A DNA stretch of 64,000 nt from Adiantum capillus-veneris (taxonomy: Eukaryota > Streptophyta > Polypodiopsida > Polypodiales > Pteridaceae), in the NCBI GenBank assembly GCA_014529385.2, contig CM043948.1, positions 82,738,760-82,802,759 on the forward strand, in the 5' to 3' direction. The position numbers were made by a program, and so were the translations under genes. Under the pieces are notes generated by a model. That model searched no databases. It was given only the letters and a program-made list of their open reading frames with translations, and was not told the DNA's origin. Positions 1 to 12,264 of this stretch are shown here, piece after piece (the first letter of the stretch is position 1; each line of letters opens with the position of its first letter).

Positions 1-87
1 CTCTATAATCTCGTGTATATAAATCTATCTCTCTCCATTAAGTAATCTACTCAATTATCTATTTAGCTACGTCTTATTTCCTAACAT
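1..87 (+). repeat. Possible 3' end of an LTR (element E), cut by the window edge
   Basis: The first 87 bases are AT-rich, hold a TATA-like stretch and end in CTAACA, the kind of CA terminus copia LTRs have. The base composition changes sharply at position 88, where the leader of copia element B seems to resume. I infer an LTR end nested in B's leader. The other end is outside the window, so no target duplication can be checked. It could also simply be B sequence. Confidence 0.3.
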
Positions 88-681
88 TTACTCCCCGCAG
101 GGATTTGTCTACTCCTTGCACATTTCGTTTGGCGCCTGTTTGAGCGCGTATACTGCACCTTGCAGTATTGTTGACAGTAGATGTACGTTGAGTTGCAGAA
201 ACTACCATATGTACCTTTTGTGGAGCCAATTTGGCTTGTTTCTGGCAGTCTCGACCGTTTCTGAGACTCGGTTCGGAGGCCCTTTCTGAGACTAGGCTGG
301 TTTCTTGTTTACATAACCTTTTGTGAGGTTTGATAGCATGAGGTTTTCTTGAGCTGGAGAATTCTTGAATGTTGAGATCCTTTCGGTGATACAGGTTACT
401 GGAGTACCCTTTTTTTCGTGGCCTCGCCATAGGACATGTATAGAGAGGGCTAGGTGCATTTGACGCCGTGTTGGAAGTCTTGGGTCAGCTTTTTGATTTT
501 TAATGCAGAGTTAGTGGTTGATGCGCCTGTCTTATGCTCTAAGAGCATTACTTTTGATGCGTTACTGATCTCTTGTGACAGTTTTTGGATTGAGAATCTG
601 ACAGTTTTTATGGGGAAACTCTGCCGAATTTTCCCCAGAATTACCAGTGTTTATCGCCATATTATCTTTAGCTTGCAGCCA

Positions 682-920
682 TGTCATCTAGTGGTGAAAA
701 GGAAATTTACAATATCCAAAAATTTGATGGGACAAATTTTTCTATCTGGAAAGAGCAGATTCAAGATGCTCTTATACAATAAGGCCAGCTGGATCCTTAT
801 CATGGAGCGTCCAGAGGGTGAGTATACAGATGTTGAGTGGGAGAAACTTGATGCTAAGACCAAATCTACCCTCTGTTTGCATTTGGCCAAATCTATGTAC
901 TTTACTATAGTTAGAGAAAG
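682..920 (+). pseudogene. Element B gag, N-terminal fragment
   Basis: This reads from an ATG into a copia Gag start (motif FDGTNFSIWKEQI). After about 33 codons it hits TAA, and the Gag sequence continues in another frame (EYTDVEWEKLDAKTKS, then LHLAKSMYFT). It is therefore frameshifted. It is cut at 920 by insertion of element A, and the Gag sequence resumes at 13521 after the duplicated GAAAG. Gag would form the virus-like particle core. Confidence 0.8.
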
Positions 921-1112
921 TGTTGGGGTATAAAGCCCAATGTGGTCGCCCAGGTAAGTGGACGGGCCGCCAGGTATGTACACATATTCTTTTGTAAAAA
1001 CCTAATAAGAACTCACTATGCTCTACACATTACAGTAGAGCGAGTTCACCATATTGTCGTGCTCTTCTTCTCGCACTCTCTCTCGCGTCGCACTTCCGCT
1101 CGTACTCCTTCA
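921..1112 (+). repeat. 5' LTR of copia element A
   Basis: This is a 192-bp LTR with TG...CA ends. It is nearly identical to 13329-13520, with three substitutions by eye. The left flank GAAAG is repeated after the 3' LTR. LTRs carry the promoter and polyadenylation signals of the element. Confidence 0.95.
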
Positions 1113-2213
1113 ATTGGTATCAGAGCTCAGATCGAGGCTCGGGCCAGCACTGCAGGAGGCTAGAGTCACCAACTCAGATTGGAGTGAAATTCGACAGGCG
1201 AAGACACGGCCCCAAATCTCGTGGGAGAAGGCCGAAGGGCTTGGTGTTGTCAGAATTTCATTCTGAGGTCATCTCGGCCACCGTTCGGCTTCGACAAAGG
1301 TCTGCGCAGGCCATTTTCAACTAAGTGGTCTCGACAGGTGCAGATCCGACTCTGCAAATTTGGGGTTTTTCGGCCTACGACTGCAGGTTCTGAGGATATC
1401 GACACTCCCAGAGTGTTGATTTGTGGCTGTCTACACATCGAAGGACGGCTCACAGTTCTTGGAGGCGTGTCGCATACGACACGGGCGCATCTACACACAG
1501 ACTGTAGGCGACATCCACTGGTTCATCAGGTAGCTTGTGTTTGCTGCTTGATATTCCAGATTTCATCCTGACATTGCAGGTAATTCCACATGGGATGTAT
1601 TGTCAGAGATGATGTATGTTTGTTGAGGGTTTGCTGGCTGTGAGTCACGCAGCAAACAACCGCCGCAGCGGTTACACCATATAGTGGAAAATTTGTGGAT
1701 GTATGACTTTGTAGGAAGTCTATGTACTGTCAGATTTACTACAGCCTTTGTTGAGGGTCTAGTGAGGTTTTATTGAGCTGGGGGATTCTCGAATGTTGAG
1801 ATCCTTTCGGTGATATAGGTCTTGGAGCGATCCCTTGAGCACCCTTAGATAGGCAGCTAGGATGTATTGACTGTGAGTTAGACAGTTGGGATTGCATCAT
1901 TGCTTCACTGCCGTTGAGGCATTGTCACAGTATATGCTTATAGGACAGTGACAGGACAGTGAGAGACAGTACAAGTGCAAGACAGGTTTACCCGCAGCTT
2001 ACAGTGTCAGAAAGACAGTGGTTTTTTGAGCTGTTTTTTGGTTTGTTTTTTAGCACACCAGAGCCATTTTACAAAGGAGACTCTGCCGAAATTTATGCAG
2101 AATCTGAAGCTTTCTTGGTTCATTTGACAGGTTGATATTGGTTCAGAGGTCAGTTTACAGGGGAAACTCTGCCAAATTTTTCCCAGGAAAGTAAACTACT
2201 GTGAAGCGTAGCT
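1113..2213 (+). other. Long untranslated leader of copia element A
   Basis: About 1.1 kb separates the primer site from the gag ATG, with no recognisable coding sequence. Positions 1741-1830 match B's leader at 318-400 (shared core GAATGTTGAGATCCTTTCGG). Just before gag, 2160-2188 holds a GGGGAAACTCTGCC...TTTCCCAGG block that can pair with itself and recurs in B and F. Confidence 0.75.
1115..1126 (+). promoter_or_regulatory. Primer-binding site of element A (initiator-Met tRNA)
   Basis: TGGTATCAGAGC lies two bases inside the 5' LTR. It is the standard plant primer site complementary to the 3' end of initiator tRNA-Met. Confidence 0.9.
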
Positions 2214-5200
2214 ATGGCTGGATCACAAGACACTGCTCTTTACAATATCAAGAAGCTGGATGGAACTAATTTCCCATTGTGGAAGAAGCAGATTTGGCAC
2301 GTGTTGGTACAAAAGAAGCAGATAAAACCTATAAAGCTCAAAGGGATAAAACCAGAAGATATGGACGAAGATGAATGGAGCGAAATGGATGAATTGGCAC
2401 TTTCTACCATTATGATTATGCTGACTTTGGCAGAAAGCGTTTACTTCAATGTAGCAGACGGGATGTCGGCTTATCAAGCATGGTTAAAGCTGAGTGATCT
2501 TTATGAGAAACAGAGTGCAGCTTCACAGGTATACTGGCTTAAGAAGCTTGTTGACTTGAAGATGAAAGAAGGGACACCTATGTCCAATCATCTGAATGAA
2601 TTCAACACAATCTACAGTCAGTTGTCAGCTCAAGGTGTCAAGTTTGATGAACCTGTTAGAGCTATGTTCCTGTTGATCACATTGCCGGAAAGTTGGGACA
2701 CTTTTCGCACAGCTTTGAGTAATTCTGCACCTCCAGATGGTTTGAACATAGCAGGTGTAGAAGGAAGTCTGCTTACTGAAGAAACCAATAGAAAGACAAT
2801 GGACAAAGGCAAAGGAACAACCTTAGTTGTCAGGGGAAGGACCAAAGAAAAGTACAAAGGTGGAAAGAGGAATCAGTCTCGTAGCAAGTCCCGCAGTGCT
2901 AAAGGCAAGAGTGACATAGAATGCTACCATTGTGGCAAGAAGGGTCACATGAAAAGAGACTGCAGAGAATTGAAAGCAGAAAAAGGCAAAGAGAAAGCTG
3001 AAGACCATGGTGAGAAGAACAAGTCCTCAGTGAAGATTCAAGAAATAAATGTGACAAACACTGTTGCAGAGGATGACAATCTAGAGTCAGGAGACATCTA
3101 CTTCTTGAAGAATACGATGGACTCAGCTCTTCTTACAGCATCTGATGGAAATGCACTGAGTAACTGGATTATAGACTCAGGGGCATCACTTCATGTGTCT
3201 CCAAACAAGGAGTGGTTTACCTCTTATGTGACCACTAAAGATCATGTTCGGCTAGGCAATGGGCAGACATGTGAGATCTTAGGTGTTGGAGATGTTCAAT
3301 TGAAGTTTCAGAATGGCTCTTCTTTCACGCTGAAGAATGTGAGACATATTCCCGCAATTACAAAGAGCTTGATCAGCACAGGTTTACTTGATGATGCTGG
3401 CTACGTCACCACTTTTGGACAGAACATGTGGAAGATATCCAAGGGTTCTATGACAGTAGCACATGGAGTAAATTCTGGAGGACTTTACATGATTTATGTA
3501 TCAAATGTCTCTAAAAATGTAATCAATGTAACCGAGCAGCCGAACGTTTCTTTGTGGCATAGCCGGTTAGGACATATGTCCAAGAAGGGAATGGAAATCT
3601 TGTCTCGTTCTGGTTATTTGCCTGGCTTTTCATTTAATGATTTTGAATTCTGTAAACATTGTCTGTATGGTAAGCAAACACAGCACCCACATAAGCATAG
3701 AATCAGTAGAAGAGATACACAGTTGGCACTTGTTCATAGTGATTTGTGTGGACCTATGCCTAACCTATCTCTAGGGGGAGCTTCTTACTTTATGACATTT
3801 ATAGATGATTACTCGAGGAAAGTATGGGTTTACTTTCTCAAGCACAAGGATGAAGCGTTTAGTGTTTTCAAAACGTTTGTGACACTTGTGGAGAATCAGA
3901 GTGGCAAGAAGCTTAAATGCTTACGCACTGACAATGGTGGAGAGTATGTTTCAAAGGCCTTTCAGGAATTTTGTGAGTCAAAAGGTATAAAACGTGAACT
4001 TACTGCTCCTTACAATCCTCCTCAAAATGGTGTTGCTGAGAGGATGAATAGGACCATACAAGAGAAGGTCAGAAGTATCTTGTCTAATGCACAGCTGCCA
4101 AATGGGTTTTGGGCTGAAGCTGTATCAACAGCTGTTCATCTTGTAAATAGATCTCCTAGCAAGGTTTTGCAGAAGGATTCAGTGCCAGAGATGGTATGGT
4201 CAGGCAAGGTGCCCTCATACAAGCATCTCAGAGTCTTTGGCTGTGAGGCATATACTCACGTTGCAAAGGAATTTAGGAACAAACTTGAGCCAAAGAGTAG
4301 AATGTGCATCTTTCTAGGCTATGGTAATTCTGGTGAGATGGGGTACAGACTTTGGGATCCCGAATCCAGAAAGGTTGTCCGCAGCAATGATGTTCACTTT
4401 AATGAATCCAAATATCATTCTAAACCAGAGAGGGTTGAGGAGATTAGAAGAGTCGTCTTCCAAGAAGATGGACCTACACGTGCAAGACAAAATGTCAGGG
4501 CTCAAGAGGAGCAAGGACAGGATAGAGTGGAACCACAGGTTGTGGCTGAGCCTGAGCCACCTATTGTGCGTAGATCTAGACGTGTCACGCGACCTCCTGA
4601 TAGGTTTGTTCCATCTATGAATTCTGTCATGTTGACTGATTGCAATGAGCCTTCATGTTACAAGGAAGCAGTGCAAATGAAGGACTCCGGGAATTGGCAA
4701 TTGGCCATGCAGTCAGAGATGCCAGCTCTGCATAAAAACAAGACATGGAAGCTAGTTAAATTACCATAGGGCAAAAAGGCTCTACCTTGTAAATGGGTTT
4801 ACAGGTATAAGATCACCGCTCATGATAGTCAGCCAAAGTACAAAGCAAGGCTTGTTGCCAAGGGCTTTAAGCAAGAACAAGGCATTGACTTTGATGAAGT
4901 CTTGTCTCCGGTGGTCAAGATGACTACATTGAGATGCTTTCTTGCATTGGTTGCCATATTAGATTTGGTGTTGCACCAAATGGATGTCAAGACAGCGTTC
5001 TTGCATGGTGATTTAGATGTGGAAATTTACATGCAGCAGCCAGAAGGGTTTGTTGAGAAAGGCAAGGAAGATTGGGTATGGCAGTTGTTAAAGAGTCTTT
5101 ATGGCTTAAAACAATCACCGAGGGCATGGTACCATAAATTCCACAAGTTTATGCTTTCTCAAGGCTACAAACGTAGTGAGTTCGATCACTGTCTATATAC

Positions 5201-5230
5201 AAAGAAGGCTAAGGATGGTAGTTGGCTGAT
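2214..5230 (+). pseudogene. Element A gag-pol, first part: gag, protease, integrase, start of RT
   Basis: A single frame runs from ATG 2214. A Gag region is followed by a zinc knuckle CYHCGKKGHMKRDC (about residues 237-250), an aspartic protease motif WIIDSGASLHV (about 318-328), an integrase zinc-binding region and the integrase triad (HSD near 508, RTDNGGEY near 570, PPQNGVAERMNR near 603). An in-frame TAG at 4767-4769 sits where CAG (LPQGKK) is expected. After it, the same frame continues as RT (LPCKWVYR, MDVKTAFLHGDL, LYGLKQSPRAWY) until gypsy element D cuts it at 5230, a few codons before the RT catalytic YVDD. The RT resumes at 12265. One nonsense change plus one insertion suggests recent loss of function. 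Confidence 0.92.
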
Positions 5231-5908
5231 TGTTGGGTGAAGAGGGGGGAGATCGACAGCTTAAAGTACTCAACATAAGCTTTCAAGCCATCACCATCAA
5301 ACTGTCCACCTCTTCTTCCAATTTCCAAGCACACACACTCACCTAGACTATCACACACACACACAGTAAACAGAGAATTGATATAGACAAGCTTGTAAGG
5401 GGATGTAAGAGATGTGTAAGAGATGTAGACTAGATTTAGAGAGTACACAGCAAATTAACCATAGCTTCAGAGAGTAGAGAAGAGAATCTGCAAGAGAAAG
5501 GCCTAAATCTAGCCCCAAACTCCACGGCACCTCTCTTGTGGAGTTGGTATTTAATATATTATTTTTGAGTTTGAGGTGCCAAAAATTGAGGCCCCTCTTT
5601 TACAACCACTTCACTTTTGTAAATGAGTGAAGCTCATTAGTTCTTGCATGACCCATAAGGGGAGTTCCCACTACAAATATTTACAGAGCCATAGTGGCTT
5701 ATTGAAATGAGATTCTAAGATACTGTGCAACTATAAAATGGCCAAGAATAATTGCCGTCGCCTCTTCATCAACTCCCCGCATTCCACTCTACAAAATCAT
5801 CATCAACTCAATTAGTAAAATAAATAGACATCACATAATTAACCATTACGCCCAGCTATCCCAGTTGCAGTTAACCACTACAACAGGAGGGTGCCCAGTC
5901 TCGTAACA
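5231..5908 (-). repeat. 3' LTR of gypsy element D
   Basis: This 678-bp LTR is almost identical to 11587-12264. Just inside it, 5909-5927 reads on the minus strand as a purine-rich tract ending GGTGGGAGGGA, the expected plus-strand priming site, so this is the 3' LTR of the minus-strand element. Confidence 0.95.
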
Positions 5909-5956
5909 TCCCTCCCACCAGGGATAGCAACTGTCCTCAGTTGCTCAATAGAGAAA

Positions 5957-8900
5957 TCAACTGGACCGTGAGTGATGGAAAGTGTGGAGAAGGTTGGGAA
6001 AGTTGCGAAAAAACTTTTCAGGCATCCATTTGGCATCCTCTCTAGGGTGGCCCTTGAAAGTCAAAAGGTAACGGTTATAAACCATTCCAGTGCGTGTAGT
6101 GGTGGTCTCATGGTCAACTATTTTGTCAGGGATGAGTTGCTCTTCTTGGTCTACAAGTGAAGGTGGGTCTTCGTAAATGTGGTGTGTAGGTAGGGGTCCT
6201 CTGAATGGTCGTAAAAGACTAATGTGAAATGCATTGTGAATGTGCCAATGTGCAGGTAATTCTAAACGAAAAGAAACATCATTAATGACAGCTGAAATTT
6301 TGAAAGGTCCATAAAAACGAGGAGCAAGCTTAACAAAGACATTAGTATCAACACTTTTGATCCTTCGTTTTTCGATGCGAAGTAAAACATGATCACCTTC
6401 TTTGAATTGGTGTGCCTTGCGATGCTTGTTAGCATGCTTGGTGTAAAGTTCTTGTGAGTGTTTAATGGCAGAATGCACACTTGCATAAATATCATGAAAG
6501 TCAGTAGTGAAATCATCAGCGGCAGGCACAACATTAGAAAGACGTGAAGCAGGAGTAGGAAGTGAGTGACCATAGACAATTTCAAATGGAGACTTACCCG
6601 TGGCAGTGTGAGTGGTGTTGTTGTATGCAAATTGCAAAATATGTATGTAATTATCCCATTTCTTAGGTTGAGAAGAAACATAAGCCTTTAGCAAATCAAT
6701 GATTGTGCGATTTGTGACTTCAGTTTGACCATTGGATTCAGGATGAAATGCAGAAGTGAAGTCAAGTGTAGTGCCAAGATTTTCAAACACACTAGTCCAA
6801 AAAGCACTACAAAATTTTGAATCTCGATCAGAAATAATCACTTTAGGCAAACCATGATGTGGGAAAACAGTCTTAAGAAACAAAAGTGTAGCTTGATGTG
6901 CTGTGAGTGTTTTCTTACATGGAACGAAGTACGCTTGTTTAGAGAAACGATCAATAATAGTCCATATCATGTCATGTTTGTGCGTTGTGAGTGGGAAACC
7001 AGTAACAAAATCCATTGAAATATGTTCCCAAGGTCTTTCAGGATTGGGGAGAGGGTGTAAAAGTCCCAATTTCTTACCTGTAGCTGCTTTGATTTTTTGA
7101 CAAATCAAACAAGTTGACACATACTGTTTAACATCCATTCTCATAGTAGGCCAATAGAAATCACGACATAAATTTTGAAAAGTTGCAGCAAATCCTCTAT
7201 GTCCAGCATAAGGGGATTTGTCCAATTCTTCAATAATTAATGTATGGAAAGGTTTAGTCACACACAATTTTTGTTTGAAATAAAAGAAGTTTTCTTGAAT
7301 AGTGTATTCGAGAAATGTGTGTACAGAATTATCAAGCATGTGCAACCATGTTGTTTTGAAGTCATCATCATGTGCATAAGTGTCAGGCATAGTGTCAAAT
7401 GAAGTTCCCGTAATGGTTGATAGATGATTAAGTGAGGGTCTTCTACTCAAGGCATCAGCTACAACGTTTTCTTTACCAGGGTGGTATTGAATGTTGGGCT
7501 GAAAACTTTGAATAAAAGCGGCCCACTTAATATGTCTATCATCTATTAAAGGCTGAGAAAGTAAATATTTGATACTTTGTTGATCAGTTTTAATGATCAA
7601 GTCAGTACCCATTACATAGTGTTTCCAGATTTTCAATGCATGTACCACAGCAGTCAATTCTTTATCATAAGTACTGAACTTTATTTCAGACGGTTTGAAT
7701 TTACGACTTTCGAAAGCAATTGGATGGTTATCTTGCATGAGGACTGCACCGATACCTTTTCCACTAGCATCAGTGACTACCACAAAGAATGGTCTTTCAA
7801 AATCAGGCAATTGCAATACAGGTGCATTAGTCAAAGCATGTTTAAGTGCATTAAATGAGCTTTCTTGCAAATCAGTCCATTCATAAGGCGTGTTTTTCTT
7901 CAACAAGAGAGTCAAATAATGTGCTTTGTAAGCAAAATTACGAACAAATTTCCTGTAATAGCTACAAAGACCAATAAAAGATCGTAGCTCATGCAAGTTT
8001 TTGGGTCTAGGCCAGGATTGAATGGCTTCAATTTTCTTTGGATCGACATGTATTCCCTTACCCGATACAATATGTCCCAAATATTCAATTTCAGATTGAA
8101 AAAATGAACTCTTTTCAGGATTTAAATACAAGTGATTTTGTGCAAGCAGATCAAATACACGTGTTAAATGTTACTTATGGTCTTCTTCAGATTTACTGAA
8201 TACCAAAATGTCATCAAAAAATACAATCACAAAATCTTGATGGTCAATGAAAATTCGATTCATCATGCGTGTGAATGTAGCTGGTGCATTTGTCAAACCA
8301 AATGGCATGACAAGAAATTCATAGTGCCCAGTTTGTGTTCTGAAAGCAGTTTTGTAAACATCATGTTCAAACATTTTGACTTGGTGATATCCTGATTTAA
8401 GGTCAATTTTGCTAAAGATGTTTGCCCCTTTCAGTTTGTCTAGTAGATCATCCACTCTAGGAATAGGAAACCTATTCTTAATGGTGATCTTGTTTAAAGC
8501 CCTGTAGTCAATACACATACGAAATGTTACATTTTTCTTCTTGACAAGAAGTACTGGAGCTCCGTATGGTGAACTACTAGGTTGGATTAGGCTTCGGTCA
8601 AGTAAATCAGTGATTTGAGTTTGTATTTCCCTGTGTGCAGTAGGATTTACACGATAAGGTGCTCTACAAGGAGGTTCACTACCCGGTATGATGTCAATTT
8701 TGTGGTCTTCTGGGCGTGATGGTGGAATTCCAAGTGGGAGATCATGCATGAAACAATCTTTAAATTGTGAGAGAAATTCATCGTGTGTGGAGTTACGTGA
8801 AGTTTCAGTTTCAACAGAAATTTGATTTACCAATACTAGATATGTTTTCCCCTGTTTTCGAATTGCTCGTTTGGCTTGAGTGTGAGAGAGGAGTGGAAAT

Positions 8901-9187
8901 TTTTGATGTGCCAGTGTTGCTTGGATGGAGAATTTTTTATTATTATGAGTGAGAGACATTGTACGTATTTTATAATTAATCAACGGGTCAAATTCATGAC
9001 GAAATGGCATTCCCAAAATCATATCGAGTCCATGCAATGGTGCTACCAAAAATGTATGTGCTTGTGTGAATTCACCAATGCAAACTTCAACAGTGACTTG
9101 AGTTTTACAATTAAAACGTTGATTATTAAAAACAGTTTTGACCTTGTGGGGTGATGAAATTTCAGAGAGTGATAGTTGTTGTGCCAA
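5957..9187 (-). pseudogene. Element D pol: protease, RT, RNase H, integrase, chromodomain-like tail
   Basis: Read on the minus strand, this begins just after an in-frame TGA at 9188-9190 and continues in gag's frame. RT motifs are visible ([41 protein letters not shown]). An in-frame TAA at 8168-8170 follows EEDHK. The frame then continues through the rest of RT (YLGHIVSGKG), RNase H (VTDASGKGIGAVL), an integrase zinc-binding region (HRGFAATF...CLICQK), the integrase core (ISMDFVTGFPL, IISDRDSKF, FHPESNGQTEVTNR) and a tail (PDKIVDHE, KWMPEKFFRNFPNLL) resembling a chromodomain, typical of chromoviruses. Both stops fit a C-to-T change (CGA to TGA, CAA to TAA). Confidence 0.92.
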
Positions 9188-10456
9188 TCATGTGGAAATG
9201 AAATCATGGCTACTACCATCATCTAGCAGAATGGTGACATTTTCACCCTTAACAGTGCCTTGCACTTTAAACAAAGTGTGAGGAGATATAGGAGTACCTG
9301 AGGATGGGTTGTCATCGTTATCATAATCAGGATCATATCCCTCACCGTAGTTAACTTCCACTTCATTGTCGTCGGGTGTAGCATCTTCGATGAGGTTAAG
9401 AGTAGCTCCGTTGGGGCAGTTGTTGTTGAAGGGTTTTTGACTTGAATTCCTGTTGACTCCATTTGAATGGCCATTGGATTGACCATTGCCCTTAGCATGA
9501 CCATGTGGGCACTTATCTGCATAGTGACCATACTGAAAGCATTTAAAACACTTCACCTTTTTGTTACCATTAGAATTTGGAGGAAAACGCTGGTTGAAAG
9601 GATGTTGGTCGCCTCGTTGCTGAGTGTTGTTGTGGTTGTTGCTAGTATGAGGTTGAGCAGTGGCAGGAGGATTGTCAAATCTTCGTCTTTTGAAAAAGGT
9701 ACGGCTTTGGTGTTTGCTTCTGTCAGAGTTAGAAGAGAAAGGAGGTCTCTTGTTGCGGTTAGTGTTAGCAGGTTGATCAGTGTGAGAGGAATGTCCACCT
9801 TTCTTCTTTTCTGCGTTGAGAGCCAAATTAATGGCCTTTGACAGAGAATCAGGTTCGAACATATCTACTTCAGCACTAATTTGTAGTGCCAAGCCTGATA
9901 TGTACTTTCGCTTCAATTTCCTGCGACTAACATGTTCAATAGCTTGCAATTGAATTAGACAATTCCAAAAACGGTCAGTGTAACCCTGTACATCTTCATT
10001 TCTACCCTGTCGAATTAAACCCCATTGACGTCGTGCTTTAGCTTTGTATTGTGTTGGCAAAAATTGGGGTAAAAACACTTTTTTGAATGTATGCCAGGTG
10101 TGTGGTCTTCTACCGTGTTGTTTGGTTGCGTTCCACCACAATGCAGCGCTGCTAGTGAGATGATTGGATGCACACTTTACCATTTCACGCTCGGGAAAGT
10201 CTTCATCATGAAAGTAGTCATCTAACTGACTAACCCATGCTAGAACCGTGTTAGCATCTTTAGTGCCATCAAAATCTTTGAAAGTGAAGGCTTTTCTGCT
10301 AATTTTGTTTTTCTTGGGTGCCGGTGCAGATTCGGTGCGTGCAGAATGTAATAATTTATCTTCAAGTTCTTGCCTTCGCATGCGTTCATATGTGAGTGAC
10401 TGCTGCAAATTTTGAAGTTGCTCTGCAATCGTGGGTGCATGAGGAAGATGTGCCAT
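9188..10456 (-). CDS. Element D gag, with the start of protease
   Basis: A 422-residue minus-strand frame starts at the ATG of MAHLPHAPTIAEQL. A retrotransposon Gag domain (FKDFDGTKDANTVLAWVSQL and WWNATKQHGRRPHTWHTFKK) is followed by a basic Asn-rich linker. Then come a CCHC zinc knuckle CFKCFQYGHYADKC and the protease active site LLDDGSSHDFIS, where the frame meets TGA. The next codons continue the protease in the same frame, so the ancestral product was one Gag-Pol polyprotein. Gag forms the particle and binds RNA through the knuckle. Confidence 0.9.
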   Translation of the reverse strand: MAHLPHAPTIAEQLQNLQQSLTYERMRRQELEDKLLHSARTESAPAPKKNKISRKAFTFKDFDGTKDANTVLAWVSQLDDYFHDEDFPEREMVKCASNHLTSSAALWWNATKQHGRRPHTWHTFKKVFLPQFLPTQYKAKARRQWGLIRQGRNEDVQGYTDRFWNCLIQLQAIEHVSRRKLKRKYISGLALQISAEVDMFEPDSLSKAINLALNAEKKKGGHSSHTDQPANTNRNKRPPFSSNSDRSKHQSRTFFKRRRFDNPPATAQPHTSNNHNNTQQRGDQHPFNQRFPPNSNGNKKVKCFKCFQYGHYADKCPHGHAKGNGQSNGHSNGVNRNSSQKPFNNNCPNGATLNLIEDATPDDNEVEVNYGEGYDPDYDNDDNPSSGTPISPHTLFKVQGTVKGENVTILLDDGSSHDFIST

Positions 10457-11586
10457 GATTGCGTGCTTTTCTTTTTCTTTTTTCTTTTTTTTTATTTTTT
10501 TCTCTTTTTTTTTCTTTCTTTTTCTTTAAAAAAAAGTAAATAATTAAATGGTAATGCTTAAAAAGGCTATTTGGTGATATTCACAGATGCAATATGCGGA
10601 ATAAAATAAAATAAATAACAAAAATGTAATGTACTTAGCTGAAAAAGAGCGGTGGCGTCCAGTCCAGAATGGCGATGCGCTAGGAAATTGCCAGAGAATA
10701 GACAGCCCAACGGTGTGTCACTGAGCCAGTTGAATTTCGTGGCACCCGATCTCCCATATCTCAAAAGCAATGGCAATTAGCAATCCCGAAAGATAGCCGA
10801 AGATTTTTTTTTTTTTTTTGAAGGTTGGCAGCCCAAGAATTCTTAATGAAGGGCAGAGTATGTGATTTTTACGGTTGTGTTTGTAGTGGTGCCGACCAAG
10901 GGGTGCAAGGCTTACTAATTGTGTCCAAAGCCAAAGTGTTGAGGATATTGAAAGGGTGTTTGTCTTCTTTAAAGGTTATTAAGCTTGAAGATGAAATGGA
11001 CGGCTGACCATGAAATACCTCTTTGAGCTTAACTTTAAGTCTTTGAAGTTAACTTTAAGTCTTTGAAGTTAACTTTAACTTTTAAGTTTGCATGGGATTC
11101 TGTGGAAGAACAACTCAAGCCAAAATAATTGAGATGGCGACCTCTAGAAGTTTTCCAGGCTACAAGACAAAAGCAAGAATTGATGCATAAACTAAGCCAA
11201 TACTTTTGACAGTATTTTCTGCAGCTTTTGATGAGGTTGACATTTAGCTTTTCTTGTGTGCAGGAGGGTGTTCTCACAGATTGTTCTCGTCCGTATCTTC
11301 ATGTATACGCAAGCTTAGCGAGTGCTTAAATTTAACCGTTGAACATACCCGTTCTTGATCGTCTTGAAGCCAAAATTGAAAATTGATTGCCGATTAGCCA
11401 CCAATTAACAATCGAGTTTTTCTTCTGTGAACTCGATCAATTATACTTCGAATTTCCACGAACCCTTGAATCCTTGAATTGCAAAGTCGATGAATTGCAA
11501 TTGGGGTTTTGTCGATTAGAGAAAACTCCTTCTTAAAACTGAAATCTGGTGCCGATTAATCCTCGAACCTGAGGCTCTGATACCAC
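10457..11586 (-). other. Leader and primer-binding site of gypsy element D
   Basis: This is the 1.1-kb untranslated leader between the 5' LTR and gag. A primer site complementary to initiator tRNA-Met lies at 11574-11585 (minus strand TGGTATCAGAGC), directly beside the LTR. Just upstream of gag, 10466-10533 is a nearly pure purine run on the coding strand. At 11031-11086 a 20-bp unit (AACTTTAAGTCTTTGAAGTT) is repeated about 2.5 times. No gene is seen here. Confidence 0.8.
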
Positions 11587-12264
11587 TGTTGGGTGAAGAG
11601 GGGGGAGATCGACAGCTTAAAGTACTCAGCATAAGCTTTCAAGCCATCACCATCAAACTGTCCACCTCTTCTTCCAATTTCCAAGCACACACACTCACCT
11701 AGACTATCACACACACACACAGTAAACAGAGAATTGATATAGACAAGCTTGTAAGGGGATGTAAGAGATGTGTAAGAGATGTAGACTAGATTTAGAGAGT
11801 ACACAGCAAATTAACCATAGCTTCAGAGAGTAGAGAAGAGAATCTGCAAGAGAAAGGCCTAAATCTAGCCCCAAACTCCACGGCACCTCTCTTGTGGAGT
11901 TGGTATTTAATATATTATTTTTGAGTTTGAGGTGCCAAAAATTGAGGCCCCTCTTTTACAACCACTTCACTTTTGTAAATGAGTGAAGCTCATTAGTTCT
12001 TGCATGACCCATAAGGGGAGTTCCCACTACAAATATTTACAGAGCCATAGTGGCTTATTGAAATGAGATTCTAAGATACTGTGCAACTATAAAATGGCCA
12101 AGAATAATTGTCGTCGCCTCTTCATCAACTCCCCGCATTCCACTCTACAAAATCATCATCAACTCAATTAGTAAAATAAATAGACAGCACATAATTAACC
12201 ATTACGCCCAGCTATCCCAATTGCAGTTAACCACTACAACAGGAGGGTGCCCAGTCTCGTAACA
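11587..12264 (-). repeat. 5' LTR of gypsy element D
   Basis: This 678-bp copy is about 99.4% identical to 5231-5908 by eye. It lies next to the primer site on the minus strand, so it is the promoter-bearing LTR. It is followed by the duplicated CTGAT of the target. Confidence 0.95.

Larger units (their letters stand above)
5231..12264 (-). mobile_element. Ty3/gypsy chromovirus-like retrotransposon D, inserted in A's reverse transcriptase
   Basis: D is 7,034 bp with 678-bp LTRs (TGTTGGG...GTAACA) and a perfect CTGAT duplication at 5226-5230 and 12265-12269. On the minus strand the order is LTR, initiator-Met primer site, leader, gag, protease/RT/RNase H/integrase, chromodomain-like end, purine tract, LTR. 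This is gypsy order, with integrase after RNase H. The LTRs differ at about 4 of 678 positions by eye, so D is the youngest layer of the nest. Two in-frame stops, at the gag/pol join and inside the RT, make this copy defective. Confidence 0.95.
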
